The notes: generated from the sequence alone by a model not told the origin. A stretch of DNA of 41,125 nt from Candidatus Segetimicrobium genomatis (GCA_005882295.1 VBAI01000168.1:1-41125), one strand, 5' to 3'. Shown: positions 15,316 through 24,162, counted from the stretch's first letter. Translations and numbers: made by a program.

Positions 15316-16128
15316 TTAGGCGGTTACCGCTCCCGCCTCGCGCAGGGGCAAGCCCAGCAGCCGCAGCAGTTCCCTGGCTTCCTCATCTGTCTGCGCCGTG
15401 GTGACCAGGGTGATATCCATGCCCCGTACCTTCTCCACCTTGTCGTAATCGATCTCGGGGAAGATGAGTTGCTCGCGCACGCCGATGTTCAGATTGCCGC
15501 GCCCATCGAACTGCCGCTCGGAGATGCCTTTGAAGTCTTTGATGCGCGGCAGGGCGATGTTGAACAGTTTGTCCACAAACTGATACATCCGGTCGCCGCG
15601 CAGCGTCACCTTCGCCGCGATCGGGAGCCCCCGGCGCAGCTTGAAAGCGGCGATCGATTTCTTCGCCCGCGGAATCACCGGGCGCTGCCCCGCGATCACC
15701 GCCAGCTCTTCCGCGGCCTTGTCCAGAAACCGCGAGTCCGTGGTGGCGTCGCCCACGCGCACGTTGATGACCACCTTCTCCAGCCTTGGCACTTCCATCA
15801 CATTCCTGTAGCGAAACCGTTCGCGCAGGCGGGGAACCGCCTCCGCACGATAGCGGTCCTTCAGTCTGGCCGGCGCTCTCACCGTGGGCTCTGCCGGTGC
15901 CGCGGCCGGCGCCTTAGGCTCCGGCGCCTGCGCTTTCCGCTCGGGACCCGGCGCCTTCCGTTCAGGACCCGGCGCCTTCCGCTCCGGGGCCGCAACCGTC
16001 TCAGGAGCCGCCTTCTTGCCTGCGGCAACCTTCTTGGCCTCTGGGGCTGGCTTCTTGGTCTCCGGAGCTGCCTTCTTCCCCTCAGGCGCTTTCCGCTCTG
16101 TTTCCGCGCGCTTCTTCGCGTCCGTCAT
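15316..16128 (-). CDS. rplE: 50S ribosomal protein L5 with long low-complexity N-terminal extension
   Basis: L5 binds 5S rRNA and forms bridge B1b with S13. The core begins at about residue 87 ([19 protein letters not shown]) and is complete, with [42 protein letters not shown] and the terminal [16 protein letters not shown]. The 86 residues before it are almost only Ala, Pro, Lys and Glu, with a 7-residue tandem (ERKAPGP) encoded by 21 nt DNA repeats at 15937-15978. The ATG at 16128 overlaps the rplX stop as ATGA, the coupling used elsewhere here, so the extension is probably translated. Normal L5 is about 180 residues; this is 270. Confidence 0.93.
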   Translation of the reverse strand: MTDAKKRAETERKAPEGKKAAPETKKPAPEAKKVAAGKKAAPETVAAPERKAPGPERKAPGPERKAQAPEPKAPAAAPAEPTVRAPARLKDRYRAEAVPRLRERFRYRNVMEVPRLEKVVINVRVGDATTDSRFLDKAAEELAVIAGQRPVIPRAKKSIAAFKLRRGLPIAAKVTLRGDRMYQFVDKLFNIALPRIKDFKGISERQFDGRGNLNIGVREQLIFPEIDYDKVEKVRGMDITLVTTAQTDEEARELLRLLGLPLREAGAVTA

Positions 16129-16466
16129 TTCTCGATTTGCTCCCCGCACCGCTTGCAGACCCGCACCTTCGCGCCATCAGCCAGGTAGCCGTGGCCGACT
16201 CGAGCGGCGCGGCCGCACTTCGGGCAGACCATCATCACCCGGCTGCTATAGACCGGTGCCTCTTTCTCTACGACACCGCCCTGGGGCATCTTTTGCGTCG
16301 GTTTGGTGTGCCGTTTGACCACGTTCACGCCCTCAATGATGACCTTACCGTGCTTGGGCAAGACCTTGAGGACCTTGCCGCGCTTGCCTCGCTGCCGGCC
16401 GGCGATCACTTCAACCATGTCGCCCTTCTTCACGTGAACCTGTTCCCGTTCAATCGTCACGGCCAT
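16125..16466 (-). CDS. rplX: 50S ribosomal protein L24 with C-terminal zinc ribbon
   Basis: 113 residues. The KOW motif ([20 protein letters not shown]) starts assembly of the 50S subunit by binding the 5' part of 23S rRNA. The C terminus carries four cysteines, Cys81, Cys84, Cys104 and Cys107 ([10 protein letters not shown] and CKRCGEQ), a zinc-ribbon version seen in some phyla. It lies 3 nt after rplN and is coupled to rplE. Confidence 0.97.
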   Translation of the reverse strand: MAVTIEREQVHVKKGDMVEVIAGRQRGKRGKVLKVLPKHGKVIIEGVNVVKRHTKPTQKMPQGGVVEKEAPVYSSRVMMVCPKCGRAARVGHGYLADGAKVRVCKRCGEQIEK

Positions 16467-16469
16467 CGG

Positions 16470-16838
16470 CTACAGGACCTCGGGGGCCAGCGAGATGATC
16501 TTCATGAACTGCTTCTCGCGTAACTCACGCGCCACCGGCCCAAAAATGCGCGTGCCGCGCGGGTTGAACTGGTCGGTCAAGATCACTCCCGCGTTGTCGT
16601 CAAAGCGGATGTACGAACCGTCCGTGCGGCGCATGGGTCGCGCGGTGCGCACCACCACCGCCCGCACGACCTCCCCCTTCTTGACCGGGCTATTCGGCGT
16701 GGCCTGCTTGACGGAGCACACCACCACATCCCCCACCGTGGCGTAGCGGCGGGTGCTGCCGCCCATGACGCGGATGACCATCAGCTGCCGCGCGCCGGTG
16801 TTGTCGGCGACCTTCAGCCGCGTGTAGGTCTGGATCAT
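16470..16838 (-). CDS. rplN: 50S ribosomal protein L14
   Basis: 122 residues, normal length, at the subunit interface (bridges B5 and B8). Marks are [60 protein letters not shown] and the end [12 protein letters not shown]. Its ATG overlaps the rpsQ stop (ATGA). Confidence 0.98.
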   Translation of the reverse strand: MIQTYTRLKVADNTGARQLMVIRVMGGSTRRYATVGDVVVCSVKQATPNSPVKKGEVVRAVVVRTARPMRRTDGSYIRFDDNAGVILTDQFNPRGTRIFGPVARELREKQFMKIISLAPEVL

Positions 16839-17095
16839 TTCGCCTTCTCCAGAATCTGCACGATCCGCCAGCGCTTCTCTTTGCTCAGGGGGCGAGTCTC
16901 CTCAATCAACACCCGGTCCCCCGCGCGGGCCTGGTTCTCCCCGTTGTGCGCTTTGAACTTCCGGACATGGCGCAGCGTCTTGCTGTACATGGGGTGGCGG
17001 TGGGTCGTCTCGACCCGCACCACCGCGGTCTTGTCCATCTTGTCGCTGACGACCACGCCCACGCGCGTCTTCCGCTGTCTGCGCTCGTCCATCAC
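16835..17095 (-). CDS. rpsQ: 30S ribosomal protein S17
   Basis: 86 residues with the S17 core [39 protein letters not shown] and [13 protein letters not shown]. The first codon is GTG at 17095, followed by ATG at 17092; both overlap the rpmC stop (GTGATG), so either could be used. It ends overlapping rplN. Confidence 0.97.
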   Translation of the reverse strand: MMDERRQRKTRVGVVVSDKMDKTAVVRVETTHRHPMYSKTLRHVRKFKAHNGENQARAGDRVLIEETRPLSKEKRWRIVQILEKAK

Positions 17096-17289
17096 ACTCG
17101 GACTCCCTTTTCCGTCAGCACCGTCTTCAGACGGGCAACGTCCCGCCGCAGCCCGCGGATCTTCGCCGTGTTCGGTGTTTGGCCGCTGACTTTCAGGCGC
17201 AGGGTGAACAGTTCCCGCTGCGCTTCATCCAGCTTGCGGAGCAATTCGTCCGGGGTCAGTTCGCGAATCTCTCGCGCCTCCAGGGGCAT
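17092..17289 (-). CDS. rpmC: 50S ribosomal protein L29
   Basis: 65 residues forming two long helices at the tunnel exit near L23. Marks are [20 protein letters not shown] and [20 protein letters not shown]. The start abuts the rplP stop and the stop overlaps the rpsQ start. Confidence 0.96.
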   Translation of the reverse strand: MPLEAREIRELTPDELLRKLDEAQRELFTLRLKVSGQTPNTAKIRGLRRDVARLKTVLTEKGVRV

Positions 17290-17709
17290 CTAGACGACAA
17301 CCTCCTCGCGCGTCACAAACTTCGTCTTGATCGGCAGCTTGTGCGCCGCGAGCGCCATCGCCTCTTTCGCCTGGCCCTCGTCGACACCCGCTAGTTCAAA
17401 CAGAATGCGTCCCGGCCGCACCACCGCCACCCAGAACTCCGGGTTGCCCTTCCCGCTGCCCATCCGGGTCTCTGCCGGCTTCTTGGTCACAGGCTTGTCC
17501 GGGAAGATCCGGATCCACAACTTCCCGCCCCGCTTGATGAACCGTGTGATCGCGCGGCGCGCCGCCTCGATCTGTATGCTCTTAATCCAGGCCGGCTCCA
17601 GCGCCTGGAGGCCGTACTCTCCGAACGCGATCGTGGCCCCGGCCAGCGGCCGTCCTTTCATTCGGCCGCGGTGAGCCTTCCGGAACTTGCTGTGTTTAGG
17701 CAGTAACAT
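17290..17709 (-). CDS. rplP: 50S ribosomal protein L16
   Basis: 139 residues; helps position A- and P-site tRNA near the peptidyl transferase centre. Marks are [44 protein letters not shown] and [20 protein letters not shown]. It overlaps the end of rpsC by 14 nt. Confidence 0.98.
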   Translation of the reverse strand: MLLPKHSKFRKAHRGRMKGRPLAGATIAFGEYGLQALEPAWIKSIQIEAARRAITRFIKRGGKLWIRIFPDKPVTKKPAETRMGSGKGNPEFWVAVVRPGRILFELAGVDEGQAKEAMALAAHKLPIKTKFVTREEVVV

Positions 17710-18502
17710 CGGTGTCTCTCCTGGTGACGATCGGCCGCGGCGCCTTGCTGGGGATGACCACCGTGCGATCGGTATCCGAACCGCTCGCGGCTCCGCCCAC
17801 CGGCGCGGGTTCGGACGGTCGGGGCGGACGACGGAGCTCGACCTCCGGCCGGCGCTCAGGGAGAATCTCCCCGCGATAGATCCACACCTTCACGCCGATG
17901 CGGCCGTATGTCGTGAGCGCCTCGGCGATCCCGAAGTCGATGTCAGCCCGCAGGGTGTGCAGCGGGACCCGCCCGTCACGGTACCACTCGTAGCGGGCAA
18001 TTTCTGACCCCGCCAGGCGTCCGGCGCATGCAATGCGGATGCCTTTCGCGCCTGCGCGGAGGCTGCGCTGCACAGCCTGCTTCATGGCCCGCCGGTAGGC
18101 CACCCGGCGTTCCAGTTGTTGCGCCACGTTCTCGGCCACCAGCAGCGCCTCAAGCTCCGGCCGGCGGATCTCCTGCACGTTCAGCTGCACCTGCTTGCCG
18201 GTGAGTTCGTCCAGCTCCTTCTTCAACGCGTCGATGCCGGTCCCGCCGCGCCCGATGATAATGCCCGGACGCGCCGCATGGATGATCACGCGCACCTGCG
18301 GCTTGCCGCCGACGCCGGACTGTGTCCCGAATCGCTCGATTTCCACCCGGGAGATCCCGGCGCGCGAAAGCTTCTTTTTAATGTGCGTCCGGATGGCCAG
18401 ATCTTCCTGGATGAGGGTGGCCATGTGCTTTGCGTACCACCGCGACTCCCAATCGCGGATGATCCCGACCCGCAACCCTATAGGATGAATCTTTTGACCC
18501 AC
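17696..18502 (-). CDS. rpsC: 30S ribosomal protein S3
   Basis: 268 residues. Order: N-terminal [22 protein letters not shown] domain with the GxxG loop in [17 protein letters not shown], and C-terminal domain with [22 protein letters not shown] and VWIYRGEI. After about residue 215 there is a Pro/Ala/Gly/Ser-rich tail of about 50 residues, longer than usual. A 99 nt repeat-filled gap separates it from rplV. Confidence 0.98.
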   Translation of the reverse strand: MGQKIHPIGLRVGIIRDWESRWYAKHMATLIQEDLAIRTHIKKKLSRAGISRVEIERFGTQSGVGGKPQVRVIIHAARPGIIIGRGGTGIDALKKELDELTGKQVQLNVQEIRRPELEALLVAENVAQQLERRVAYRRAMKQAVQRSLRAGAKGIRIACAGRLAGSEIARYEWYRDGRVPLHTLRADIDFGIAEALTTYGRIGVKVWIYRGEILPERRPEVELRRPPRPSEPAPVGGAASGSDTDRTVVIPSKAPRPIVTRRDTDVTA

Positions 18503-18517
18503 GCAGTCACCTCCACG

Positions 18518-18597
18518 AGTCTACACAGTCTTCCCAGTCTACACAGTCTTCCCAGTCTACCCGCGTGGTCATTAGACTGTGGAGACTGGGAAGACTC
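18518..18597. repeat. Tandem 18 bp repeats plus inverted copy between rplV and rpsC
   Basis: AGTCTACACAGTCTTCCC occurs twice in perfect tandem (18518-18535, 18536-18553) with a partial third copy, then an inverted copy at 18574-18597. The arm 18526-18549 can pair with 18574-18597 with two mismatches in 24. The first 25 nt (18516-18540) recur exactly at 38085-38109 upstream of uvrB. Confidence 0.88.
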
Positions 18598-18601
18598 AAC
18601 G

Positions 18602-18940
18602 CTATCCACCACTTTCCGCGACGATCACGGTGACGTGGCTGCTGCGCCTGGTGATGATGTCCGCCCGGCCGCGGGCCCGGGGATGCACCCGCTTCGTGGA
18701 CGGCCCCTGATCCGCGTACGCCCGCGAGACCTTCAGCGTCTCGCGGTCCAGCTCCAGGTTGTTCTCAGCGTTGGCAACCGCCGACTTCAAGACCTTCTCC
18801 ACCGCGCGGGCCGCGCGAGACGACGTAAACCGGAGCATCGCCTCTGCCTCCTTCACAGGCCGCCCGCGGATCATCCGCACGACCAGCTGGACCTTCTTCG
18901 CAGAGAGCCGCAGGTATTTCGCTTCCGCTCTGGCTTCCAT
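18602..18940 (-). CDS. rplV: 50S ribosomal protein L22
   Basis: 112 residues; its long beta-hairpin lines the exit tunnel and is a site of macrolide-resistance changes in other bacteria. Marks are KYLRLSAKKVQLVVRMIRGR, LKSAVANAENN and the hairpin tip RAYADQGPSTKRVHPRARG. Normal length, 12 nt after rpsS. Confidence 0.98.
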   Translation of the reverse strand: MEARAEAKYLRLSAKKVQLVVRMIRGRPVKEAEAMLRFTSSRAARAVEKVLKSAVANAENNLELDRETLKVSRAYADQGPSTKRVHPRARGRADIITRRSSHVTVIVAESGG

Positions 18941-18952
18941 CCCGGTCTCCCG

Positions 18953-19315
18953 TTACGATCCCGTCGACGCCGGCGGCGGGGTCGCTGTCGTCGGCGCCGC
19001 GGCGGGCGTGACGCCAGTCGTCCGCTCAGCGGCGGCCGCGGCGGCAGCCGTGGCACCGGCGGCGCCGTGCCCCTTGAAGATCCGCGTCGGCGAAAACTCG
19101 CCAAGTTTGTGGCCGACCATCTGCTCCGCCACGTAGATGGGGACGTGCTTGCGGCCGTCGTAGACGGCGATGGTATGCCCCACCATCTCCGGGACAATCG
19201 TGGAGCGCCGCGACCACGTCTTGATCACGCGCCGCTCCCTGGTCCGGTTGAGCTCACGGATCTTTTCAATCAGGTGCTCGTCTACGAAAGGCCCCTTCTT
19301 TGTCGAACGGCCCAT
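18953..19315 (-). CDS. rpsS: 30S ribosomal protein S19 with Ala/Thr/Pro-rich tail
   Basis: The S19 core (residues 1-87) is standard: [39 protein letters not shown], and [16 protein letters not shown]. It binds the head of the 30S subunit next to S13. After residue 87 comes a 33-residue low-complexity tail with AAAAAAA and [10 protein letters not shown]. Normal S19 is about 92 residues; this is 120. It lies 6 nt after rplB. Confidence 0.97.
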   Translation of the reverse strand: MGRSTKKGPFVDEHLIEKIRELNRTRERRVIKTWSRRSTIVPEMVGHTIAVYDGRKHVPIYVAEQMVGHKLGEFSPTRIFKGHGAAGATAAAAAAAERTTGVTPAAAPTTATPPPASTGS

Positions 19316-19321
19316 GCCTCG

Positions 19322-20146
19322 TCATTTCCTCCGTTTCACGATAAACTGGTCGCTGAGCTTCGGCTTCCGCGTCTTTGCCCCGAGCGTCGGCTTCCCCCAC
19401 GGGCTAACCGGCCCCGGCATGCCGATGGGCGAGCGGCCCTCCCCGCCGCCGTGCGGGTGGCTGGCAGGATCCATCGCCACCCCGCGAACCCCGGGTCGGA
19501 CGCCCAACCAGCGCTTGCGCCCAGCCTTTCCGAGGGTCACCGAGTCATGCTCCAGGTTGCTCACCTGGCCGATCGTCGCCTTGCAGTCCACCCTGACCAG
19601 CCGCACTTCGCCGGACGGCAGCCGCACGTGCGCGTACTCGCCTTCCTTGGCCATCACCTGCGCCGCCGTACCGGCCGCCCTCGCCATCTGCCCGCCCCGG
19701 TTGGGAGCCAGTTCGATGTTGTGGATCATGGTACCGATGGGAATGCCGCGCAGTGGCATCGCGTTGCCGGGACGGATCTCCGCGTCTGGTCCGGACAGCA
19801 CCGTATCACCCACGGCCAGGCCTTCCGGCGCCAGAATATATCGCTTCTCGCCGTCGGCATAGCGCAGCAGGGCCAGGCGCGCGGACCGGTTCGGATCGTA
19901 TTCCACTGCCGCCACTTTTGCCGGCACGCCGTCTTTGTCGCGCCTGAAGTCCACGACGCGGTAGTACCGCTTGTGTCCACCGCCCCGGTGGCGCACGGTC
20001 ACCCTGCCCTGCGCGTTACGGCCGCCGCTCTTGCGCATCGGCTCGATCAGCGATCGCTCCGGCTTGTCCTTGGTGATCTCGTCAAACGAGGGGACAGTCG
20101 CAAAGCGCTGCCCCGGCGTCACCGGCTTAAACTTTTTTAGGGTCAC
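19322..20146 (-). CDS. rplB: 50S ribosomal protein L2
   Basis: 274 residues, needed for subunit association and peptidyl transfer. Marks are [34 protein letters not shown] in the variant [14 protein letters not shown], and the catalytically important C-terminal loop [20 protein letters not shown] containing the conserved histidine, then [13 protein letters not shown]. It follows rplW with a 15 nt gap. Confidence 0.99.
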   Translation of the reverse strand: MTLKKFKPVTPGQRFATVPSFDEITKDKPERSLIEPMRKSGGRNAQGRVTVRHRGGGHKRYYRVVDFRRDKDGVPAKVAAVEYDPNRSARLALLRYADGEKRYILAPEGLAVGDTVLSGPDAEIRPGNAMPLRGIPIGTMIHNIELAPNRGGQMARAAGTAAQVMAKEGEYAHVRLPSGEVRLVRVDCKATIGQVSNLEHDSVTLGKAGRKRWLGVRPGVRGVAMDPASHPHGGGEGRSPIGMPGPVSPWGKPTLGAKTRKPKLSDQFIVKRRK

Positions 20147-20161
20147 AGACCTCGCCCTCCG

Positions 20162-20449
20162 TTAGGTCAGGGTCTCCAAGTCGATTTTCTGACCCGGCGC
20201 AAGCGTCACCACGGCCTTCTTGTAGCCGAACGTGTGAATGTAATGCTGTCCGCGCCGCCGCTGCCGTCCAGGAATCGTAATGGTGTTGACCTTCATCACC
20301 TGCACGTGAAACAAGCGTTGCACCGCGTCCTTGATGGCCGGCTTGTTGGCAGCCGCGGTCACTTCGAACGTGTATCTGCCGGCCTCCGTGCCCCGCATGC
20401 TCTTCTCAGTCAAGATCGGCCGGCGGATCACGGTTCTCGGATCGGTCAT
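20162..20449 (-). CDS. rplW: 50S ribosomal protein L23
   Basis: 95 residues from ATG at 20449 (MTDPRTVIRRPILTEKS). A much longer frame continues upstream but is the shadow of rplD. L23 is the docking site for trigger factor and SRP at the tunnel exit. Marks are RPILTEKSM, NKPAIKDAVQRLFHVQVMKV and GYKKAVVTL. The start overlaps the rplD stop by 4 nt (ATGA). Confidence 0.97.
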   Translation of the reverse strand: MTDPRTVIRRPILTEKSMRGTEAGRYTFEVTAAANKPAIKDAVQRLFHVQVMKVNTITIPGRQRRRGQHYIHTFGYKKAVVTLAPGQKIDLETLT

Positions 20450-21072
20450 GGCCCGAACACCTCTGCCACCACCGCCACCGCCGGTGGTGTGAGTACCACA
20501 CAGTCGGCCGTCAGGATCTCGTGGATCCGCAGCGACGTGGCCGGCCGCACGGTGACATGCGGGAGGTTCGAGGCCGACCGCGCAAGTATCGCGTCCGGCG
20601 CAGCGGTCACCAGCAGCGTCCTCCCCGCGACCGGCAGTCTCCGCAGCAGCGCAACGATCACCTTTGTCCGCGGCGCTTCCAGCACCGGCGGCGCAACGAC
20701 CACGATCTGCCCAGCCGCCGCCTTGGCTGAGAGCGCCGACCGGACGGCCAGGTGCCGCACCTTTTGCGGCGTCCCCTGGCGATAATCGCGTGGTTTGGGA
20801 CCGAACGTGATCCCGCCCCCGATGAAGAGCGGCGCCTTGCGGCTGCCGTGACGGGCACGACCCGTCCCCTTCTGCCGCCAGATCTTGCGTGTGCTGCCGG
20901 CGACTTCGCCGCGCGTCTTCGTCGCGCGCGTCCCCAGGCGGCGATTGGCAAGATGCGCGAGCAATGCCTCGTGCATGACCGCAGCATGCGGCGTGATCCC
21001 GAACACGTCCGCCGGCAGTTCCACGGACCCCGTGCCCTTCCCCTCCGCGTCGAACGCCTGGGCCGTCGGCAT
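20446..21072 (-). CDS. rplD: 50S ribosomal protein L4
   Basis: 208 residues from ATG at 21072, after an AGGTG site. A GTG at 21081 forms a GTGA overlap with the rplC stop and would add three residues. Marks are HEALLAHLANRRLGTRATKT, the tunnel-loop WRQKGTGRARHGSRKAPLFI and GGITFGPKPRDY. In E. coli L4 represses the S10 operon; no such leader is evident here. Confidence 0.97.
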   Translation of the reverse strand: MPTAQAFDAEGKGTGSVELPADVFGITPHAAVMHEALLAHLANRRLGTRATKTRGEVAGSTRKIWRQKGTGRARHGSRKAPLFIGGGITFGPKPRDYRQGTPQKVRHLAVRSALSAKAAAGQIVVVAPPVLEAPRTKVIVALLRRLPVAGRTLLVTAAPDAILARSASNLPHVTVRPATSLRIHEILTADCVVLTPPAVAVVAEVFGP

Positions 21073-21077
21073 GGTGC

Positions 21078-21725
21078 TCACCTGCCCCCCGGCCGCGCGG
21101 CGGCCGCCGTCTTGCGCACCATGACCACACTCCCGCGGGGCCCGGGGATTGCGCCGCGGACCAACAGCAGGTGTCCGCCGGCATCCACCTTCACCACGCG
21201 CAGTCCCTTGACGGTCACGCGCTTGCCGCCGTGCCGTCCGGGCATCCGCTTGCCGGGCCATACTCGTCCCATGGACGACGAGCCGATCGACCCGATGGCG
21301 CGGTGCATCAGCGAGACACCGTGGGTGTCGCGTTGACCCCGGAAATTATGGCGTTTGATCCCGCCCGCAAACCCGCGCCCACGGCTGGTCCCGATGACAT
21401 CCACGAGATCGCCGCCCCCGAACGCCGCCACCGTAATCTCCTGGCCGACCGCATAGGTCTCCCCGGCAGTCGGGATGAACTCCCGCAACAACCGGCGAGG
21501 CGCGGTCTTCGCCCGCGCGAACACGCCCTTCATCGGTTTGGTCACCTTGCGTTCGGCCACCGGCTCAAACCCCACCTGCACCGCAGCGTAGCCATCCCGT
21601 TTGGGAGTACGGATCTCGGTTACGATGCATGGTCCGGCCTGGATCACCGTCACCGGGACGACATTGCCCGCCTCGTCAAACACCTGCGTCATGCCGAGTT
21701 TTCGTCCAATGATGGCTGCCATCAT
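21078..21725 (-). CDS. rplC: 50S ribosomal protein L3
   Basis: 215 residues beginning MMAAIIGRKLGMTQVFDEAG; the second Met (21722) may be the true start. Marks are VDVIGTSRGRGFAGGIKRHN, the central extension SIGSSSMGRVWPGKRMPGR reaching the peptidyl transferase centre, and VDAGGHLLLVRGAIPGP. A 104 nt gap with a large inverted repeat separates it from rpsJ. Confidence 0.98.
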   Translation of the reverse strand: MMAAIIGRKLGMTQVFDEAGNVVPVTVIQAGPCIVTEIRTPKRDGYAAVQVGFEPVAERKVTKPMKGVFARAKTAPRRLLREFIPTAGETYAVGQEITVAAFGGGDLVDVIGTSRGRGFAGGIKRHNFRGQRDTHGVSLMHRAIGSIGSSSMGRVWPGKRMPGRHGGKRVTVKGLRVVKVDAGGHLLLVRGAIPGPRGSVVMVRKTAAAARPGGR

Positions 21726-21747
21726 GAAACCCCGGTGATTAGGGAGT

Positions 21748-21812
21748 CGTGATTTGTGATTCGTAACCGCTTGCCGCGAGTACTCCGTTGTTGTGTCGAA
21801 TCACAAATCACG
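21748..21812. repeat. 16 bp perfect inverted repeat between rpsJ and rplC
   Basis: CGTGATTTGTGATTCG (21748-21763) pairs exactly with 21797-21812 around 33 nt. Outside these arms, further GTGATT words on the left and AATCAC words on the right extend the pairing imperfectly. The arms are made of repeats of one short word (GTGATT), different from the word in the other gaps. Confidence 0.88.
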
Positions 21813-21829
21813 AATCACCAATCACGCCG

Positions 21830-22135
21830 TTAGAGTTTTATTTCGATATCCACGCCCGCCGGCAAGTCCAGGTGACTGAGCGCGTCGACGGTCTTCTGTG
21901 TCGGCTCGAGGATGTCGATCAGCCGCTTGTGCGTCCGCAGCTCGAAGTGTTCCATGGACTCCTTGTCGATGTGCGGCGAGCGGATCACACAAAACAGGTT
22001 GCGCGCCGTCGGCAATGGGACTGGGCCCGCGACGCGTGCCCCGGTGCGGCGCACCGTGTCCACGATGCGTTCGGCAGACTGGTCCAGGACTTTGTGATCG
22101 AACGCCTTCAGCTTGATTCGAATCTTTTGAGCCAT
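21830..22135 (-). CDS. rpsJ: 30S ribosomal protein S10 / NusE
   Basis: 101 residues. It is a head protein of the 30S subunit and, as NusE, a partner of NusB and NusG in transcription. Marks are [39 protein letters not shown] and the [14 protein letters not shown] segment. Its ATG directly follows the tuf stop, the usual tuf-rpsJ junction. Confidence 0.98.
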   Translation of the reverse strand: MAQKIRIKLKAFDHKVLDQSAERIVDTVRRTGARVAGPVPLPTARNLFCVIRSPHIDKESMEHFELRTHKRLIDILEPTQKTVDALSHLDLPAGVDIEIKL

Positions 22136-23359
<1,224 letters not shown>

Positions 23360-23390
23360 GCCACCCTCCCCAACCTCGATCTATGAGTGC

Positions 23391-23477
23391 GATCCCTAAT
23401 CCCTACTCCCGCAGTTTCTTTCAGCATAATGACTCGTGAGTCGTGAGCCATACACCACGGTTCACGACTCGCGAGTC
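23391..23477. repeat. Short-word repeats and inverted repeat in the tuf leader
   Basis: 23391-23416, read on the minus strand, is a relative (21 of 26) of the repeat at 14991-15016. Next to it, GACTCGTGAGTCGTGA (23431-23446) pairs with 23462-23477 with one mismatch in 16 around a 15 nt loop. If tuf is transcribed from the tRNA-Thr promoter, this hairpin lies in the tuf leader. Confidence 0.75.
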
Positions 23478-23490
23478 ACGCAAAGCGTCC

Positions 23491-23589
23491 GCCCTGAACC
23501 ACGCGCTCCGCTTGGGTTCAGGGCATGAACCACTCGCGCTTCTGCAGAATGGCGCCGCCATGAACCCGAGCGAAGCGAGTGGTTCATGG
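23491..23589 (-). repeat. tRNA-anchored composite palindrome element, copy 2
   Basis: Read on the minus strand from the tRNA-Thr 3' end: palindrome A (CCATGAACC, 14 nt loop, GGTTCATGG; 23589-23558), then CGGCGCC, a spacer of 33 nt, then palindrome B (23524-23491) with stem GCCCTGAACC/GGTTCAGGGC. Order and orientation are those of the copy after the CAT-anticodon tRNA. A second fold is possible: a perfect 14 bp pairing of 23524-23537 with 23575-23588. Confidence 0.82.
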
Positions 23590-23662
23590 AGCCCACGACC
23601 GGATTCGAACCGGTGACCTTGTCCTTACCAAGGACACGCTCTGCCACCTGAGCTACGTGGGC
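23587..23662 (-). tRNA. tRNA-Thr (anticodon GGT)
   Basis: Acceptor GCCCACG (23662-23656) pairs with CGTGGGC. The anticodon loop CTTGGTAAG gives GGT, and the T arm is CCGGT-TCGAAT-CCGG type. The discriminator is U and CCA is encoded (23589-23587). It has a near-consensus promoter and lies 227 nt upstream of tuf on the same strand, so it may share a transcript with it. Confidence 0.95.
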
Positions 23663-23692
23663 GCGTTGCAAGAGATGCCGTATTGCAACCGT

Positions 23693-23721
23693 ATTATAGA
23701 GGTGGTGTATACCCATTTCAA
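23693..23721 (-). promoter_or_regulatory. Promoter for tRNA-Thr (and possibly tuf)
   Basis: Minus strand: -35 TTGAAA (23716-23721, 5 of 6), 17 nt spacer, -10 TATAAT (23693-23698, perfect). The expected start point is about 25 nt before the mature tRNA. No comparably good promoter is seen between the tRNA and tuf. Confidence 0.8.
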
Positions 23722-23788
23722 GCGTCGTGCCGGATCGGGGACTCTCGTGCGATTTTGCGACCGGCGGCGTCGAAGGGAGGACGGGATC

Positions 23789-23854
23789 GTGGACTGGGTC
23801 GGGTGGATGGTGGTGGTCTTGCTGATCTGGTTCCTCTTCTTCCGCAAACCCTAG
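23789..23854 (+). CDS. Candidate small single-span membrane protein (21 residues)
   Basis: A GTG start follows a good GGGAGG ribosome-binding site (23775-23780) at 8 nt. The peptide is MDWVGWMVVVLLIWFLFFRKP: one hydrophobic span with a positively charged end. It lies between the divergent tRNA-Thr and tRNA-Gly promoters. No family is recognised and chance is possible; the pairing of ribosome-binding site and hydrophobic span is the only support. Confidence 0.35.
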   Translation: MDWVGWMVVVLLIWFLFFRKP

Positions 23855-23862
23855 AACCCGGG

Positions 23863-23868
23863 TAGAAT
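23863..23868 (+). promoter_or_regulatory. -10 element for tRNA-Gly/tRNA-Cys
   Basis: TAGAAT lies 15 nt before the tRNA-Gly 5' end. No convincing -35 is found at normal spacing. Confidence 0.45.
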
Positions 23869-23883
23869 AGCAGTGATGGTTGA

Positions 23884-23958
23884 GCGGGAGTAGCTCAGTG
23901 GTAGAGCGTCTCCTTGCCAAGGAGAAGGTCGCGGGTTCAAGTCCCGTCTCCCGCTCCA
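23884..23958 (+). tRNA. tRNA-Gly (anticodon GCC)
   Basis: Acceptor GCGGGAG/CTCCCGC, D arm AGCTCAGTGGTAGAGC, anticodon loop CTTGCCAAG (GCC), T arm CGGGTTCAAGTCCCG, discriminator T, CCA encoded (23956-23958). It is followed 16 nt later by tRNA-Cys, probably on one transcript ending at the terminator at 24115-24146. Confidence 0.96.
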
Positions 23959-23974
23959 GCGTGTGCACCGCCAC

Positions 23975-24049
23975 GGCGGCGTAGCCAAGAGGCAAGGCAG
24001 GGGTCTGCAAAACCCCCACTCCCCGGTTCGAATCCGGGCGCCGCCTCCA
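23975..24049 (+). tRNA. tRNA-Cys (anticodon GCA)
   Basis: Acceptor GGCGGCG/CGCCGCC, anticodon loop TCTGCAAA (GCA), T arm CCCGGTTCGAATCCGGG, discriminator T, CCA encoded (24047-24049). It is downstream of tRNA-Gly without an obvious promoter of its own. Confidence 0.96.
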
Positions 24050-24061
24050 ACCATGAACGAC

Positions 24062-24098
24062 CGGGAACGCGGGATCGCGGAAACGCGGGAACGCGAAT
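24062..24098. repeat. GGGAACGCG short-word repeats after tRNA-Cys
   Basis: Repeated words GGGAACGCG, GGGATCGCG and GGAAACGCG fill this stretch. The same GGGAACGCGGG and GGGAACGCGAA words are found on the coding strand inside the uvrA insertion at 35018-35101. Confidence 0.7.
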
Positions 24099-24114
24099 TT
24101 GGAAGGACCATAAA

Positions 24115-24146
24115 GACCAGGGTAGTGCCCTGGTCGCTTCTTTTTT
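24115..24146 (+). terminator. Intrinsic terminator of the tRNA-Gly-Cys transcript
   Basis: GACCAGGG (24115-24122), loop TAGTG, CCCTGGTC (24128-24135), then GCTTCTTTTTT. A perfect 8 bp stem and a T-run make this the clearest rho-independent terminator in the window. Confidence 0.9.
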
Positions 24147-24162
24147 CGGGTCGTGCATACCC

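Noticed and set aside
18518-18597. CRISPR array
   Set aside because: Repeat units are directly adjacent without spacers, are 18 nt long and partly inverted; no cas genes are present.
18116-20140. Long plus-strand frame of 674 residues
   Set aside because: It runs antisense to rpsC, rplV, rpsS and rplB and has shadow-type composition.
20162-21184. 340-residue version of the rplW frame
   Set aside because: Only the last 95 codons encode L23; the rest overlaps rplD in another frame.
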